NCBI GenBank assembly: GCA_039621445.1
Contig: CP154957.1
Coordinates: forward strand, 15,368,947 to 15,432,946
Reading direction: 5' to 3'
From: Euglena gracilis
Lineage: Eukaryota; Euglenida; Euglenophyceae; Euglenales
Length of the DNA: 64,000 bases
A model generated the notes under the pieces. The model ran no database searches. It had not been told where the DNA came from and worked only from the letters and a program-made list of their open reading frames with translations. Shown here in pieces: positions 12,897-24,780 of the stretch. The position numbers and the translations under genes are program-made. Positions within the stretch are counted from its first letter, which is position 1, and each line of letters opens with the position of its first letter.

Positions 12897-13150
12897 GGTA
12901 CTTGTTCGCTAAGAGACCGCCAGTGAAATTTCTCTAAATCGGTTATTATTGGGTTAATTGAAGGAGTAGGGTTAGGTGCGCACATGGCCATTTTGCGCTA
13001 CATGGCCATGTTGCGCTACATGGCCATGTAGCGCAACATGGCCATGTAGCGCAAAATGGCCATGTGCGCACCTAACCCTACTCCTTCAATTAACCCCATA
13101 ATAACCGACTTAGAGAAATTTCACTGGCGGTCCCTTAGCGAACAAGTACC
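12897..13150. repeat. Long foldback hairpin, copy 2, with expanded palindromic centre
   Basis: Same arms as the hairpin at 11702. The centre is enlarged by alternating atggccatgttgcgctac and its complement, which themselves form an almost perfect palindrome. Confidence 0.9.
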
Positions 13151-13443
13151 AATTTTTGTTTTTTTTAAAAAAGAAAACATGTCTTTGTGTGTGTTTTTTT
13201 TGGGAAAAAAACATATTTTTTGTTCTTTGTTGAAAAGCAAAAAAACGTCAACCCTGGCTCAATTCCGCATGGTGTGCCAAGGGGGAGTGGTTGAAGCTGC
13301 TTCCTGCCTTTGTGCTAAGTGTTTAAAATGAAAATACTGGCTACCGCTCTTTTTACAAGACACACATATTTTGCAAAATGCATCTGAATTTCGCAAAATC
13401 CATCATTGCCAACCTCAATTGGACAAAAAATGTCGCAACTGTC

Positions 13444-14592
13444 TCAGGGGTAGGCAGTACAGTTGTGATTCTCTGGGGACCCACTCAGCCTGCAGACGAC
13501 AACAAAACCGTAATCGTAAACTTTGTCGCCCGTTCCTTTGCACGGTTCTAATTCCAGAAAATCTATGCAGAGGGATGTAAAAATGTCAGGGGGTACGGGG
13601 AAAAAATCCATCGTACCAGGGGGGGTACCTCTGCGGGGTTTTACCGCTTGACAAATTTGACACCGTTGCGCTATTCGCAAACAGCGTGAGTAAAGCTCTT
13701 TCTCGCTCAGGGTTGTGCAATACCTGCGGCCCACCAACGAAAGAAGTTTGGAGGCCCCAGTGTGACCGTGGTTGTGATAGCACAAAATCACATCATCAAC
13801 CAGGTCCTGGGGATACAATATTTGTAACCCGATTCATTGCGAAAAACCAACCGCAAAGGTGAAAGAGTGTAATTGTCCAGCACTTCGCCATTACGAAGTC
13901 TGGTGACAATGGTGTCATACACCGGATCACGACTATAATCCCATTCGCGAAAGAACAGTGGGGAAGGGGACTCCGTGCGCGTAATACGCCGGGGTCCGGA
14001 CGTGCTTCCACGTCGACGCCTTCTACGCACTGGTGCGACCAGGAATAGTAGGAATAGTTGTGAAACGGGAAAAGAATCCAAAAGATTGTCCGCAGCGTCG
14101 TTTCGACGTGCGTATTCGTCAGCTTCCTGATTTCCATGAAAAGGCGCGTCTCCCTCATCCGGGTTCCCAGGGTAACACCAAGCAGCCCGACTGAGCGGAT
14201 CCGCTACTTTTTGTGTTTGACCTTTATAAATAACCACAAGGTTGAATTGACTCAAGAACTCATGCCATCTGCATCGCCTTCCGACCGATGACATGGCCTT
14301 GTTCAAATCCTCGGTGTACCAGTGTTGGAGACTCTCATGATCGGTCTTGACGAGGATCTGGACGAGGCTGCTGGCCACCAAGCTGCAAAATTTCTGGAGT
14401 ATAAGCACGATTGCGTAGGTTTCCTTCTCGCGTATACTCCACTTGACTTGACCTTTGCCGTCGTCGCCCTGTAGCTTTCGGCAGAAGAAAGCCACAGGTC
14501 GGAGTTCATTTGCCGCGTTTTGCTGGCTCAGAACTCCGCCAACAGCGTAATCGCTGCTGTCGACTTCGTGGCACTTGGGGTCCAGCAATTCG
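13444..14592 (-). pseudogene. Ty3/gypsy-type pol fragment: RNase H and integrase N-terminal part
   Basis: From 14588 the frame gives an RNase H domain: VDSSDYAVGGVLSQ, FFCRKL, ETYAIV, KTDHESLQHW and the closing VADPLSR. A change of frame near 13800 leads into an integrase zinc-binding region (YHNHGHTGASKLL ... CQICQAVK) and the start of the catalytic core with its first Asp (CIDFLE). Protease and reverse transcriptase are missing; the fragment starts abruptly near 14592. The rest of the integrase lies on the opposite strand from 14924, so this part is inverted relative to it. It is broken and not expected to function. Confidence 0.88.
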
Positions 14593-14923
14593 GCTCAAAG
14601 TTGCCAAAATAGGGGCATTGCATGCCACTGTTTTGTCCCTTGGTGGAAAAACTCTGGCATTGAATGGACAACACCACGGAGCCCTGTTGCCGATATTTTG
14701 GCACCTGGCAATTGCGGGGGGATGTGCCAATGAGATTTATTCATAGTGGAAATGACCATTTTGGAGCCAACGTTCTGGCGACTTTGCCCAAATTGCTTGC
14801 ATGAGGGGCCAAAGTTTCCGGGTTTAGCAGTAATGGAGACAAGGCACAGGGGGGGGAGGGGGGGTCCGAGGGGGGGTTGGAAGCTGTACAGGGGGGGGAG
14901 GGGGGGCACATTGTAGCCATTCC

Positions 14924-15760
14924 ATGCCAGAAGTCAGGGTTGACTGCCCAAAGTTTGCAACTATATTTTTGGAGAAATGTATTTGCTTAATGGGTTTACC
15001 GAATGAAATCGTGAGTGATCAAGACCATTTGATTTCTTCAAGGTTTTTCACCACTTCGTGCGGTTTACTCGGAATTGAGCAACATTTTTCCATAATATAC
15101 CGACCCAAAGGCAACGGTAGAGCCGAGACAGCCGTGAAATCCGTCGTGAATACCCCCCCATATTGTCCCAACCACCCATATTGTCCCACTGGGACCCCAA
15201 ATGGACAATATGGGGGGGGACAATATGGGGGTACCAAAGGAAATTTCATTGGCCGAGCCAAAAAAACCCCCCGTCGGCCGGGCCGAGGGACAATATGGGG
15301 GTGGGACAATATGGGGGGGGGGGGTATGCTTCGCCTTTCACTGGCTGACTCGCGCAACAATTGGATATCGGTGCTACCACGGTCTTTGTTTTACATCAAT
15401 ACCCTACTAGGGTTGGTTTTGCCTCACTCCCCCTATAAATTAGTTTTCGGACGGGGATGTCCCTTCCCATTGGGGATGTCCCTTCGGAGAGACCCGCCCG
15501 AACGAGTGTCAGTTGCGAGACCTGGTTTGCGGAAGTAGAAAATCTAGCTCTGCAGTCCAGAAGCGCGTCACTGATATTCATGCAACTAAACGGAAATCGT
15601 TTTTGCAGAATTTCAAGACACATATGTATAGTCCCGGTGACCACGTGTGGGTACGGAATAGCCGTACTCGCATGTCTTCCAAGCTGGACCCCCTTCGGCT
15701 CGGCCCCTGCAAAATCCTAGAAAGACTAGGCACCAGCGGGCGTTACAAGGTTGCGTAACC
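14924..15760 (+). pseudogene. Ty3/gypsy-type integrase, C-terminal part
   Basis: The frame from 14924 carries the remaining integrase core: LPNEIVSDQD with the second Asp, and RPKGNGRAETAVKSV with the catalytic Glu. An in-frame 174-bp insertion follows at 15153-15326, then SLFYINTLLG and SPYKLVFGR. A frameshift near 15510 leads into a GPY/F-type module (YSPGDHVWVR ... RLGPCKILERLG). The N-terminal half is inverted at 13444-14592. Confidence 0.88.
15153..15326. mobile_element. 174-bp MITE-like hairpin with TA duplication in the integrase
   Basis: The element is bounded by TA on both sides and has inverted ends: cccccccatattgtccca against tgggacaatatgggggg. It has internal inverted copies of catattgtccca. 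Its length is a multiple of three and it contains no stop, so the host frame stays open. Removing it with one TA rejoins VKSVVN to MLRLSL, a natural integrase reading. A TA target duplication with inverted ends is typical of Tc1/mariner-derived MITEs; no transposase is present. Confidence 0.75.
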
Positions 15761-15872
15761 GAATGGTGTTGAGGACGTTCATATGGACGACTTCAAGCCA
15801 TTCCTGTCGCCACCGGATGGGAAACCCATCCTGTGTCTGCACTTCAAGCCCCGTTCCAGATTACCTTAGACG

Positions 15873-16067
15873 GACGACTTTGTAGTCGATAAAATTATCG
15901 ATCACAAGATCGACAAAGGTATGCACCTTTGGAAGGTCCGCTGGAAAGGGTATGGGCCCGAGGAGGACACTTGGGAGCCAGCAACCAGTTTTGTTGGGTA
16001 TGTCCAGCAGGATTGGAAGCTGTGGAAAAAGAAGCATAACATTGATGTTTCCATGACAAGTTTTTGA
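15873..16067 (+). pseudogene. Chromodomain at the end of the gypsy-type integrase
   Basis: The open segment DDFVVDKIIDHKID..., LWKVRWKGYGPEEDTWEP and FVGYVQQDW is a clear chromodomain with the aromatic-cage-type positions and the WKGY...TWEP core. It ends at a TGA at 16065-16067. A TAG lies two codons upstream (15867), so the link to the integrase frame is broken. Integrase chromodomains define chromoviruses and are thought to steer integration to marked chromatin. Confidence 0.88.
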
Positions 16068-16129
16068 GAGTGCATGGGAAACCCATATTGTTTTCTCCTC
16101 TTTTTATCATTGATTCTTACCATTTTTTT

Positions 16130-17063
16130 TCTATCCGCAGAATTTTTTTTTACCAAACAATACTCAAGCGGTTACCCCTACCAACTTACAACCAACAACC
16201 CAACCATCCCACCGCACCGACCCCGGGCAGTATCATGCTGCCTGGTGGAAGGGAGCCAAGCGGAGGACCGCCTTACCACCCCACCACTCACCCTCAACCT
16301 GACCAATATGCGTACCTATACGGTACGCAGCCACCTGCACGGACTGCGGCTCAGGGAAACCCTGAAGCCAGTAGCAATAGCAGGATGACCCCGATGTCCG
16401 CGGAAGCGCGGCCATCTCAGCCATCAGGCTCTCGTCGCCTCCCACCGTATGCGGGTGTGATGATCCACCGCACGGCGGAGACGATGAACCGGGTTATGCG
16501 TATGAGCGCAAACCCGGCACCAGACCACCTCACCTTATATTTTTAAGACAGAGAATTTCCTCAAATTTTTGAGCACTTTTAACCCATTTTCTCGGATGTA
16601 TTTTGAAACTTTGATTTTTTCGGATTTATTTATTCATGCAACGGCACCTTAATCAAGCTTTCTTCGTGCACGTGCATGAAGAAACATTAATTTATATACC
16701 GGTCTGGTGTATTAAACCGACCCGGACACGTCGGGATTCGCGGCGGACATTACCATGTGTGACCTGGGCGTGCAAGTCCCGCCACAAGTAGCACGGAAAG
16801 TACCACCAGTTGGCACTTACACCGCACACTTTCGTGCCCACTCCCCCGGATTACCCGAGGAAGAGACAGGGGAAGCACCTGTCCGGAGTGAACACCCACG
16901 CGTGAAAGAAAGTATTTTTCGATCCCCTGAGCACATGCCCCGGCGGGATTATCCTGCGCAGGAGCATGTGTCTCAGTACACCGTCTCTGGGGATTACCCC
17001 CAGGAGGAACCAGTACCACGGGATCAGTATCCACCTCAACCCCACCCAACCATACCTAAATAA
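16130..17063 (+). CDS. Pro/Gln-rich open frames after the chromodomain (retroelement 3' region?)
   Basis: Two frames (16064-16546 and 16755-17063) encode Pro-, Gln- and Tyr-rich sequence without a known domain. A segment between them (about 16550-16690) is a diverged copy of bases 110-290 of the 2-kb tandem repeat, including the ttaacccattttctcggatg box. This suggests that both belong to, or derive from, the same retroelement end. No LTR pair was found. Confidence 0.35.
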
Positions 17064-17329
17064 GGCGGAACCGAAGGCCGAACAAGGCTGCCCTAGAAAT
17101 AACGCCTTTGGCCCGAAGAGGCAGGGATATTGTGGGGCTTCATTTCACGTTATCATTTGCCAAAACTTCGAGGTGAAATCCCCAAGGAACCCTGTCAAAG
17201 ATTGCCATTGGTCATTTTCCCGAAATTTTCGGTTTTTTTTGGTGCGAGATTCTTCCGCTCCAGCAAGCTTTGCCAAGTTGGCCACAAACTTTATATCCTA
17301 GGGGGTCCGCGCCAGGCTTGTGCTTAGTT

Positions 17330-17990
17330 GGGTGCCTACCCCACGGGGGGGGGGGTGCCAGGGGCAGGCACCCCACAGCACCTGATCCGACCCCCCCGGG
17401 GGGGGGGTAGGGCTTTGGGGGGTGCCTACCCCTAGCAGGTACCCCCCTCCGACCTCAGACAGGCACCACCCTTCGACCCCTGATGGAGAATTACTGGTTG
17501 GGAAGGAGGTGCTGGCAGGCCGGATCCCCCCCCTTTGGGGGACAAGGTGTGCTCCGGCTTGGAAAACCCTGAGAGACACCCATCAACCATCCGAAAAAGG
17601 AATCCGGAATGAGAGGGCATCACAGCGGTGAACAGCACGTTGTTGGGCTATGAGTTGTCGTGCATTCCCCAAGCAGACTAAAATATTTTGTTACCAGCTC
17701 GCGGAAAAAAAATCTATTTTATCAATATTTATTCATGCATGTTTGTGAATTTACAAACCCCGGTAGCCCGATTCATGCTGGCATTGAGAACATAAAAACG
17801 TAAGCGAAAGCTCGGCGAAACAAACGGTTTCTAATTCTTGGCTACAGAGTTCGGTGTTTGTGTCGATTTTAAATAAGTATTTTTTTCTCTCTCTGACAAA
17901 GCAGGAATCAGCAAAAGTTTTTTTCATACAAGGGATTCCGGTCCCACTCTTCCCTGTGTAACAACACTCTAGGAGCAACGACCCAAGAGG
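17330..17990. other. C/G-run repeat blocks, no gene seen
   Basis: Contains a ggtgcctacccc inverted arrangement around 17330-17440 and AT-richer unique sequence. No supported coding region. Confidence 0.4.
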
Positions 17991-18000
17991 GGGGGGGGGG

Positions 18001-18246
18001 GGCAATGAATGGAGTCTGGGATTTCGGAGAACGCGGAAAATCGCCTCCGACTGCCCCGAATGCGGGCAGCTAGCCGACCAGGAGATTCCTCCTGCATCAG
18101 TGCCGGAATTCCAATATCGGAACGCAAGACCGAAGGGTGCTGAAACAGCACCGGCAGAAAATATTTCTGCTGCAACAATACTGGCACAGGGCGTGGATTA
18201 CCTACGTCCTGGAGGTCTACATATATTTCCTGGAACATATGACCAC
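18001..18246 (+). CDS. Open segment with a CxxC pair, ends in stop (gag-like?)
   Basis: An 81-codon open segment without a start Met reads RKIASDCPECGQLADQE... and ends ...GGLHIFPGTYDH before a TGA. The single CxxC and Pro/Ala-rich composition recall the frames at 16.1-17.1 kb. It may belong to the same decayed retroelement. Not assigned to a family. Confidence 0.3.
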
Positions 18247-18745
18247 TGATGTGGATATCCGCAGGAAGTGGCTACCTCGGGGATACATCGAGGCTGGACG
18301 CCAGACCCAATGACCCAGACCGACGCAGGATGAACCTGCGGCCGGACTGGTAGGAGGTAGGAGGTAGGAGGTAGGAGTCCATATGTAGCGTCTTGTTCGT
18401 CATGCTGTAGTCGCACACCTGCACGAGGGAAAAAGGGAAACAAAAAAGAGCAAACACAGCAACAAACATCCACAAAAGCTGGACCCAACAGCTGCCTCCT
18501 CGCTACACCCATCACAGATTGGTTTTTCAGTGTGGCCAAACCACAGCAAAAAACAAGATGCATCATTGTTCTATTATATTGCTGAACATCCAATGGCAGT
18601 TGTGGACGGGAGGAACCCCTTTACGACAAACTTAGCATCCACAGCACCAGGCTTCAACACAAAACGCAGCTAAATCAGCGCTGCTGTTGGCAAACTGTGC
18701 AGCCGATCACAACCAAAGCAAGCCACTCCATATGAGATTGAGATT

Positions 18746-19060
18746 ATGCCTCACCCATTTGGCCAACACGCCACACAAGACAAGGAAAAAAGGAGCCTCA
18801 CATTCAAAGGACAGAAGATCCCAATTTCTGGAAACAAAACTTTTGCTGGACATGGAGGCCCTGTCCCTAACAGAAACAAGAAATTGAGTTCAGCAGCCAG
18901 GAAATTTATTGACCCTGAAACAGATGCTGCCTGGGAGGGGAAAGATGCTGGTCCGGGCACCGGGCTGGAGCAGGATGCCGCCTGGGGAAAAAAAGCAACA
19001 AAAAAACCAGCTGGTTTGGCCAAAATTCTGCGGCGAAAACACCAAAAGTGGCAAAAATGA
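18746..19060 (+). CDS. Unassigned 104-aa basic open frame
   Basis: An ATG-started frame rich in Lys and Gly, with an internal imperfect duplication (TDAAWEGK / EQDAAWGKK) and a basic C terminus (LAKILRRKHQKWQK). Codon use is not GC3-biased, unlike the intron-bearing genes. It lies just left of the DIRS cluster and could be a retroelement remnant. Confidence 0.3.
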   Translation: MPHPFGQHATQDKEKRSLTFKGQKIPISGNKTFAGHGGPVPNRNKKLSSAARKFIDPETDAAWEGKDAGPGTGLEQDAAWGKKATKKPAGLAKILRRKHQKWQK

Positions 19061-19304
19061 CCGTTTTCCAAAAAAAATTTAGGCCAACCCCTCCAAAATC
19101 GTACTCGCTCGAGGCACACAATTTGCCCTTCGACACCCAGGAGACAGGAATTGCATGCATTTGAATTTGAATTGCAACTACCTTTTCAATTGAGAAAAAA
19201 AGAGGACAAGAAATCAATTCAAATTATCCAGAAAGAGACTCTTGCACAGAACCTCAAATCAGATCTTTGTGCTTCACCCTCGGTGTCCTTTCCTCCCTTG
19301 TCTT

Positions 19305-19480
19305 AAGAATCAGCCATTTCTGGCGACCAAGGCACTAAGAGGGACCTCCTAACCCAGCGCGAAAGCCAAACAATCCAAACAACACCGCCGGCGGACAAGG
19401 CATGGCCTCGCAACGGCAAAGCGCGGCTCCCTAGGCATCCCCGGGACAATTTCTCATGTTCGCATGCCCAGCCCCCCCCC
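19305..19480. repeat. Isolated DIRS-type terminal repeat
   Basis: Diverged copy of the roughly 100-bp DIRS terminal repeat (cctcctaacccagcgc ... ccgccggcg ... aaggcatggcctc). It faces the repeat at 19650-19790, which suggests a further element once joined here. Confidence 0.65.
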
Positions 19481-20412
19481 CCCGGCATGGTTGCTGTCAG
19501 TGCCCACACCGGGGGGGGGGGGGAGGGTCCAGCCAGCACCTTTTTTCCAGCCCCAGCCAGGCGGCGGACCCCCGCTGGGGGTCGGGTTGAAATGAAGTTA
19601 AACATCGGCACAGTAACTCTACTCGTACTCCCTCGAGGCAAGCCAACCAAGGAGGAAGGGCGTTGTGAGGCCGTGCCTTGCTTGCCCGCGGTTTGTTGTG
19701 ATTGTTTTGGCGCGTGGGTTAGGAGATACCGCTTAGTGCCGCCTTGCCGGAGTTGGCTGCTGATGCTTCTCCGACTTGACGACGTGGCTTCTGTCCCCTG
19801 GAGGGCGTCCCCCAATCTCCCTGCCCCGGCCCCTATCTTCTGATCAAGGGCGTTTGAACACAAATTTCCTGACACGGGTGGGCGGGTCGGGCTCACAATG
19901 CCTTTGTGCTCCGCCCTCGGTGTCCCTTCCTTCCTGGCCGCCTTGCCTTGAGGGAGTACGAGACACCTCGGGCTCCGCACTTTGCCATTGTGAGGCCAGA
20001 TTATGCACTGAAAAACGGGGGCCAGGGCATTCTCCAAAGAACCTTGGGCACCAAGTCTTTGATAATGGGCTGTAAAATCCTCCACCCCCTTCCACTGACC
20101 AATTTCACAAACTCCTTGGGCAGAAAGGCCATTTTTTTTTAGCAAACCAACCCCTGCCTCTCTGGTGGAGTGGGGTCCCCTAACCTGGGGGTAACCCCAT
20201 ATTGGGCTAATAATGTTTTTGTGATGGAACCAACGGTATCAGCACTTATGGCTTTATAGGGGGGCTTTAATGAAATTAAAAGGGGGCCTCCAGGTTTCAC
20301 AAATCAACGTGTTGCTGCCACATAGGACATCATTACATGGAAGGGACGAATTTTGGGACATTGAGGAATTGCAACAACTCTCACCCACTTGTGTAACTTT
20401 TGGCCTTTCCAC

Positions 20413-20800
20413 TTAACTTTGATCACACACTGGAGGTTCTTTGGACCTGTGCCAAATCAGAACTTCTGTGTAAACAGAGAATTCTGCAGCAAACAATGAG
20501 TTGTGTATGTAATGTACAAATATCAGTGGGCAGGGGGGACTGTGCCAACCCCAGGAGGATTGGGAGAGGATCCCAAAAAAACACCATACTTCTCCAGATT
20601 TGGATTCCAAAGCCTTTTGTAAGGGGCTAGCATGCCATGCAAATTCAGGCCACCAAAGCCAGGGATTAAAATCATACCACTGTATGCATGTGCCCTTGAA
20701 AATTGAAAAATTGAATTAAGGCGTCAACCACTTGGTCAGCGGTGGCTGCAGGGGGGGTACCCCCATTTTCTCCAGAATCACCCATAGAAACTTGAAGGAC
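20413..20800 (-). pseudogene. DIRS copy A tyrosine-recombinase remnant
   Basis: Decayed counterpart of the copy B recombinase: the NDFLGRNP box near 20800 and the tail with the RSSDLAQ-equivalent region are recognisable only in split frames. Confidence 0.5.
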
Positions 20801-22264
20801 GCCTTATAATGGGGTTTCTTCCCAGGAAATCGTTAATGGTTAACGGTTTTATTTTGTATTTGTTTCCCTTCCGATTATTGTATTTGTTTCCCTTCTGCAG
20901 GTGCAGGGGCCGCCTTGGGGGTGGCACTTGTTCTCCCCTGGAATTGGTGAACATACCCTTGTACGGGGCGATTCTCATTGGGTCCCTGGCACTTTCATTT
21001 TTATTAACTGGGGCCACCAGGTGGCTGAATCCCAGTAGGGGGTTACCATCAAAACTTTTGTCCGTGGAAAAGTTTTCAATCTGGGAAGGAATTTCTGAAT
21101 TACTGACAAGAGGGGGGTTTGCATAAATGTCCCCCAGATTGTCTTGAAGACATTGCGGTGCATTTACTGCTGATGCCTCCCAGTGGGGCCACCTGGCCAC
21201 AAAATTGGGCAGTGTTTTGTTGCCTGGGGAAGCAAATAAATCTGTTTTCAAAGCAATGAACGGTTTGAAATGCTGGTTGAGCCTTTGAAAAGGTTGGGGG
21301 TCCATTGAGTAATCCCCCCTGTCCATTTCCCATCTGCTTATGGGGTCTGGAAGACATTCCTTGAAGGTACCCACTTGACTTGCAAATTTATTTTGTGCTC
21401 CGTGCACCATTTGAAAAATGGTCTTAGCATGCATTGTGTTGAAGGGGTCTTTGTTTGCCTCTCCTTTTGTCAGGTAATAAGAAATTACCTGATCGTCGAC
21501 TGAAAATAGAACTGTTTCTCCTGGCTTGCTTAGGCTTTTTACTGTGCTTATTGTGCACTTAGTTCTTTGGCATTTATGTGCAGTGTGGACCTTTCCCTCC
21601 AAAATTCCTGCACAATGTTTCCTGTACGGATGTCTAATCCCCCCCATGCGTGGGTGCTGCTGTCTGAGTGCAACTCCCTGGTGGCATTTTCGGAAAAGGG
21701 TCTTCCTTCCCACACGTCCAATAGAATTTTGATTTCCCTTAGTTGGTTTTTATTTCTAGTGAAATGTGATGTCTGGAGTCCCAGGGGGCTGTGGAGTGTT
21801 TTGCCAGAAAATTGGCCAGGGCATCCGTAAAAGCCCTGAGGAAGGGCAGGACCATCAGGTTGGACCTCATTTGTCCCAAAATGGCAGCCAGCTGCCTTTT
21901 TGACATGAAGTCCTTCATTACAATTTTGCCCAGATCCTTTTTGATGGTCTTGACCTTTTGGGGGGGCACTTGTAACTTTCCGTCTTGGAAGTTTAGTTGA
22001 AACGCCAGGTGGTGCACAATTTGTGTGGGTTTCAGGGTCGACTTTTTTACATTGATTTTGAACCCCGATTTTAAAATATCTCGGAGCACCGTGTTCAGGT
22101 GAGTTTGCGGGGTGTTTCTTGTTGGGGCCACCACCAAAATGTCGTCCAGGTAAGTGAATACTTCGGAACCCCTTTTTCTCGACAACTTTTCGAAAGTTTT
22201 CATGACCCCCATGAAGATTTGGGGCATTATGTTCAGGCCAAAGCAGCCTGCTTGGAACTCCCAT
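20778..22264 (-). pseudogene. DIRS copy A reverse transcriptase and RNase H
   Basis: The RT palm motif TYLDDILVVAPT lies near 22130-22160, preceded by FMGVMKTFEKL. The RNase H follows with HSDSSTHAWGGLDI and SVDDQVISYYL. Next comes the DIRS-type region with TDLFASPGNKTLP, NLGDIYANPPL and a motif matching copy B's VTPYWDSATWWPQL. The reading changes frame several times, so the copy is not intact. Confidence 0.8.
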
Positions 22265-22843
22265 GTTTACCCCCCTACGTGTACCTCAAAAATCGCCTTA
22301 CGGCCTGGCTAAATGGTATGTGAAATAGGCATCCTTTAAGTCTATTCTGGCTGCCCACTGGTCTTTTTCCAGAATTGGAAAGATCTGCTGGATGTGGTCG
22401 TTTTACTTGGAACTGCTGGTTTAATTCCCTGCAGTCGCTTATGAACCTCCACTTTGCCCCCCCCCTCTGGATTTGATATTAGAACCAGGGAATTAGACGT
22501 TGGGTTTCTGTACCTTGAACCCTCTTTATGACCCAGATTTTTTGTAATCCAACAGGATTTTCTCTGCTTGGGTCAGGTTTAGGTTTGCCCTGAATTTTGG
22601 ATGGGTGGACAATTTTGGGTTTCTGTCCCAGGGGGTTTGGATGCCATCTTTGATTAATTGGCAGGTTGTTGGGGGGGGGGGCATTTTTGTTCCACCATTT
22701 TAGGCTCTTTTGAAGTCTCTGGTGCAGGGGGTGTTTCCCCACTTTTCAGTGTTTTTGTGGGGTTGTGGGCTCGGTTGATGACCATTTTCCATCCCGTGGA
22801 CATTTTGGGATGAATGATGTGACCTGCTTGTGGGTGGTCGGGA

Positions 22844-23936
22844 TCATGGCAACCCCTGGGTTTTCAGGAGGTTGTCGAAAAACTGCAGGGGGTGCGGGCA
22901 TGAATCTCTCACACTCTCTCTGATCTTCCGCTCTGACCTTGTTGTTGGTAGACATACCATAGGGGGGCCTCTGTGGGTCCCCCCCTTGGGTTGGTCTTCC
23001 CCTGCCATGGGCAAAACAAAAAGATTTGACAGGGGGGCCACTGTGTTTCCCCTGTCCTCCTCTACAAGGTCCACTGTGGGTACCCTGTCTTCCTCCGCAA
23101 GGTCCACTGTGGGTACCTTGTCCCCCTTGTCCAAGTAACGGGCCTCTGTGGGTCCCTTTGTGGGTCTTCCTGGGGCTTGGCCGTGCAATAATGCCCTATT
23201 GGGCTGCAGCTTATTTGCTTCTGGCCCCCAGGGCCAATAAAGTGATGCCCCCTTGGCCCCCATGGCCTGGCTTCTCTTTGCCTTTGGCTTGATTTGAGGT
23301 TAGACCCAGCTGCATAGGATGTCTTGGGGGGCCTCTGTGGGCCCCCTTTTTCCCTTTGAGGGGGTGCTGATGGGAGACATTTTAGGGGATTTAAACAGAC
23401 CTTTTTTGCCCCTTCCAGTGGGCATGCGCTTGCAGAATTGGCCTCCAAGGCCTGACCGGTGTTGTCCCCCTTGGCCCACGTTCCATCTGCCCGTATTGGG
23501 GCTTTGAACAGCAGGGGGCTTTGGTGGATGTCCATATTGGGGCCTCCATTGATGCCCATTGTGGGGAACTGGGCCCAACTTCTGGTGGAATGGGTTTGAA
23601 GCTTGATTCTATCTTTCCAAATGTCTTTGACACCTTCTGTCCCAGGTTGTTCTGCCCGTATCGGGCTGGGGGTACCTTCCTCCTGCTGGTATTTCTGACC
23701 CCTGTTTCGTGGCCGTCACTGGGTGGGGTTTTTTGCTGGGAAGTTTTTGATGAAAGGAACTGGGATGAAGGGGCGGCCACGGTTCGCCACGTGTCGTTCG
23801 CGCTTTCAGGTTCTGCAGCTGCTGTGGTGATTGCTGCTACGATTGATGCTACGTCTACTTTGTGTCCGTATATGCGTTTGATACTTATGACGTTACTTTG
23901 ATGCTTAGTCTCGTGGCTCTTCTTCGTTCTACACAC
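22844..23936 (-). pseudogene. DIRS copy A ORF1 (gag-like)
   Basis: Overlapping minus-strand frames rich in Pro, Gln, Gly and Lys precede the reverse transcriptase. A short tandem duplication (ggtccactgtgggtacc units, 23065-23120) is visible. Position and composition suggest a gag-like ORF; no zinc knuckle is clear. Confidence 0.45.
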
Positions 23937-24780
23937 TGTTCCCGTCTTCTGAGTTGTCGAAGGGCAAATTTGCAGTCAGCAAACACCGGCGAAAAAGGCA
24001 CTTATCGGGCCCTCCTAACCCACGCGCCAAAACAATCACAGCAGACCGCCGGCGAGCAAGGCATGGCCTTCGTACTCATTCGAGGCAGACCGAGAAGGGA
24101 GGAAGGGACACCGAGGGCGAAGCACAAAGACATTGTGAGGCCATGACTTGCTCGCCGGCGGTTTGTTGTGTGATTGTTCGCTGCGCTGGGTTAGGAGGTC
24201 CCGCTTTGTGCCGCCTCGCCGGAGTTGGCTGCATTGTCTCCGACGTGGCGACCATGGCGCTGTTCCTTTGCCTGGGGGGTCCCCCCCACCCCCCCTGGCC
24301 CCCATCTTCTGACCGAGGGCGTTTGAAGACAAATTTTCGTATATGGGTGGGGGGTCGGGCTCACAATGTCTTTGTGCTTCCCCCTCGGTGTCCCTTCCTC
24401 CCTTCTCGGTCTGCCTCGAGGGAGTACGAGACACCTCGGGCTCCGCACTTTGCCATTGTGAGGCCAGATTGTGCACTGAAAAAAGGGGGGCCAGGGCATT
24501 CTCCAAAGAAACTTGGGCACCAAGTCTTTGATAATGGGCTGTGAAAGCCTCCACCCCCTTGCATTGACCAATTTCACAAACTTCTTGGGCAGAAAAGCCC
24601 AATTTTTTTTAGCAAACCAACCCTTGCCCCTCTGGTGGAGTGGGGTCCCCAAACCTGGGGGGGTACCCCCTGATTTGGGGGCACTGGGGAATGGAGACAA
24701 CTCGCTCCCACTTGTGGAGTTTTTGACCTTTACGTTTAATTTTGATGTAGGGTGCCCCCCCCCAACACACTGGTGGTTCC

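Larger units (their letters stand above)
10866..13270. repeat. 1.17-kb unit in tandem (two copies)
   Basis: The segment beginning ccccaacttgtgcatcatg at 10868 recurs 1171 bases further on and continues to about 13270. Both copies carry C/G-run blocks, a conserved aaattcatcg stretch and a terminal foldback hairpin. They differ by a short insertion near 12270-12290 and by the length of the hairpin loop. Confidence 0.9.
19650..24075 (-). mobile_element. DIRS-like retroelement, copy A
   Basis: A minus-strand element with inverted terminal repeats of about 100 bp at 19650-19790 and 23960-24075. They share the diagnostic word acccacgcgccaaaacaatcac, which copy B lacks. Reading 5' to 3' on the minus strand: Pro/Gln-rich ORF1, reverse transcriptase, RNase H with the DIRS-type downstream region, and a decayed tyrosine-recombinase region. 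Several frameshifts are present. Confidence 0.8.
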
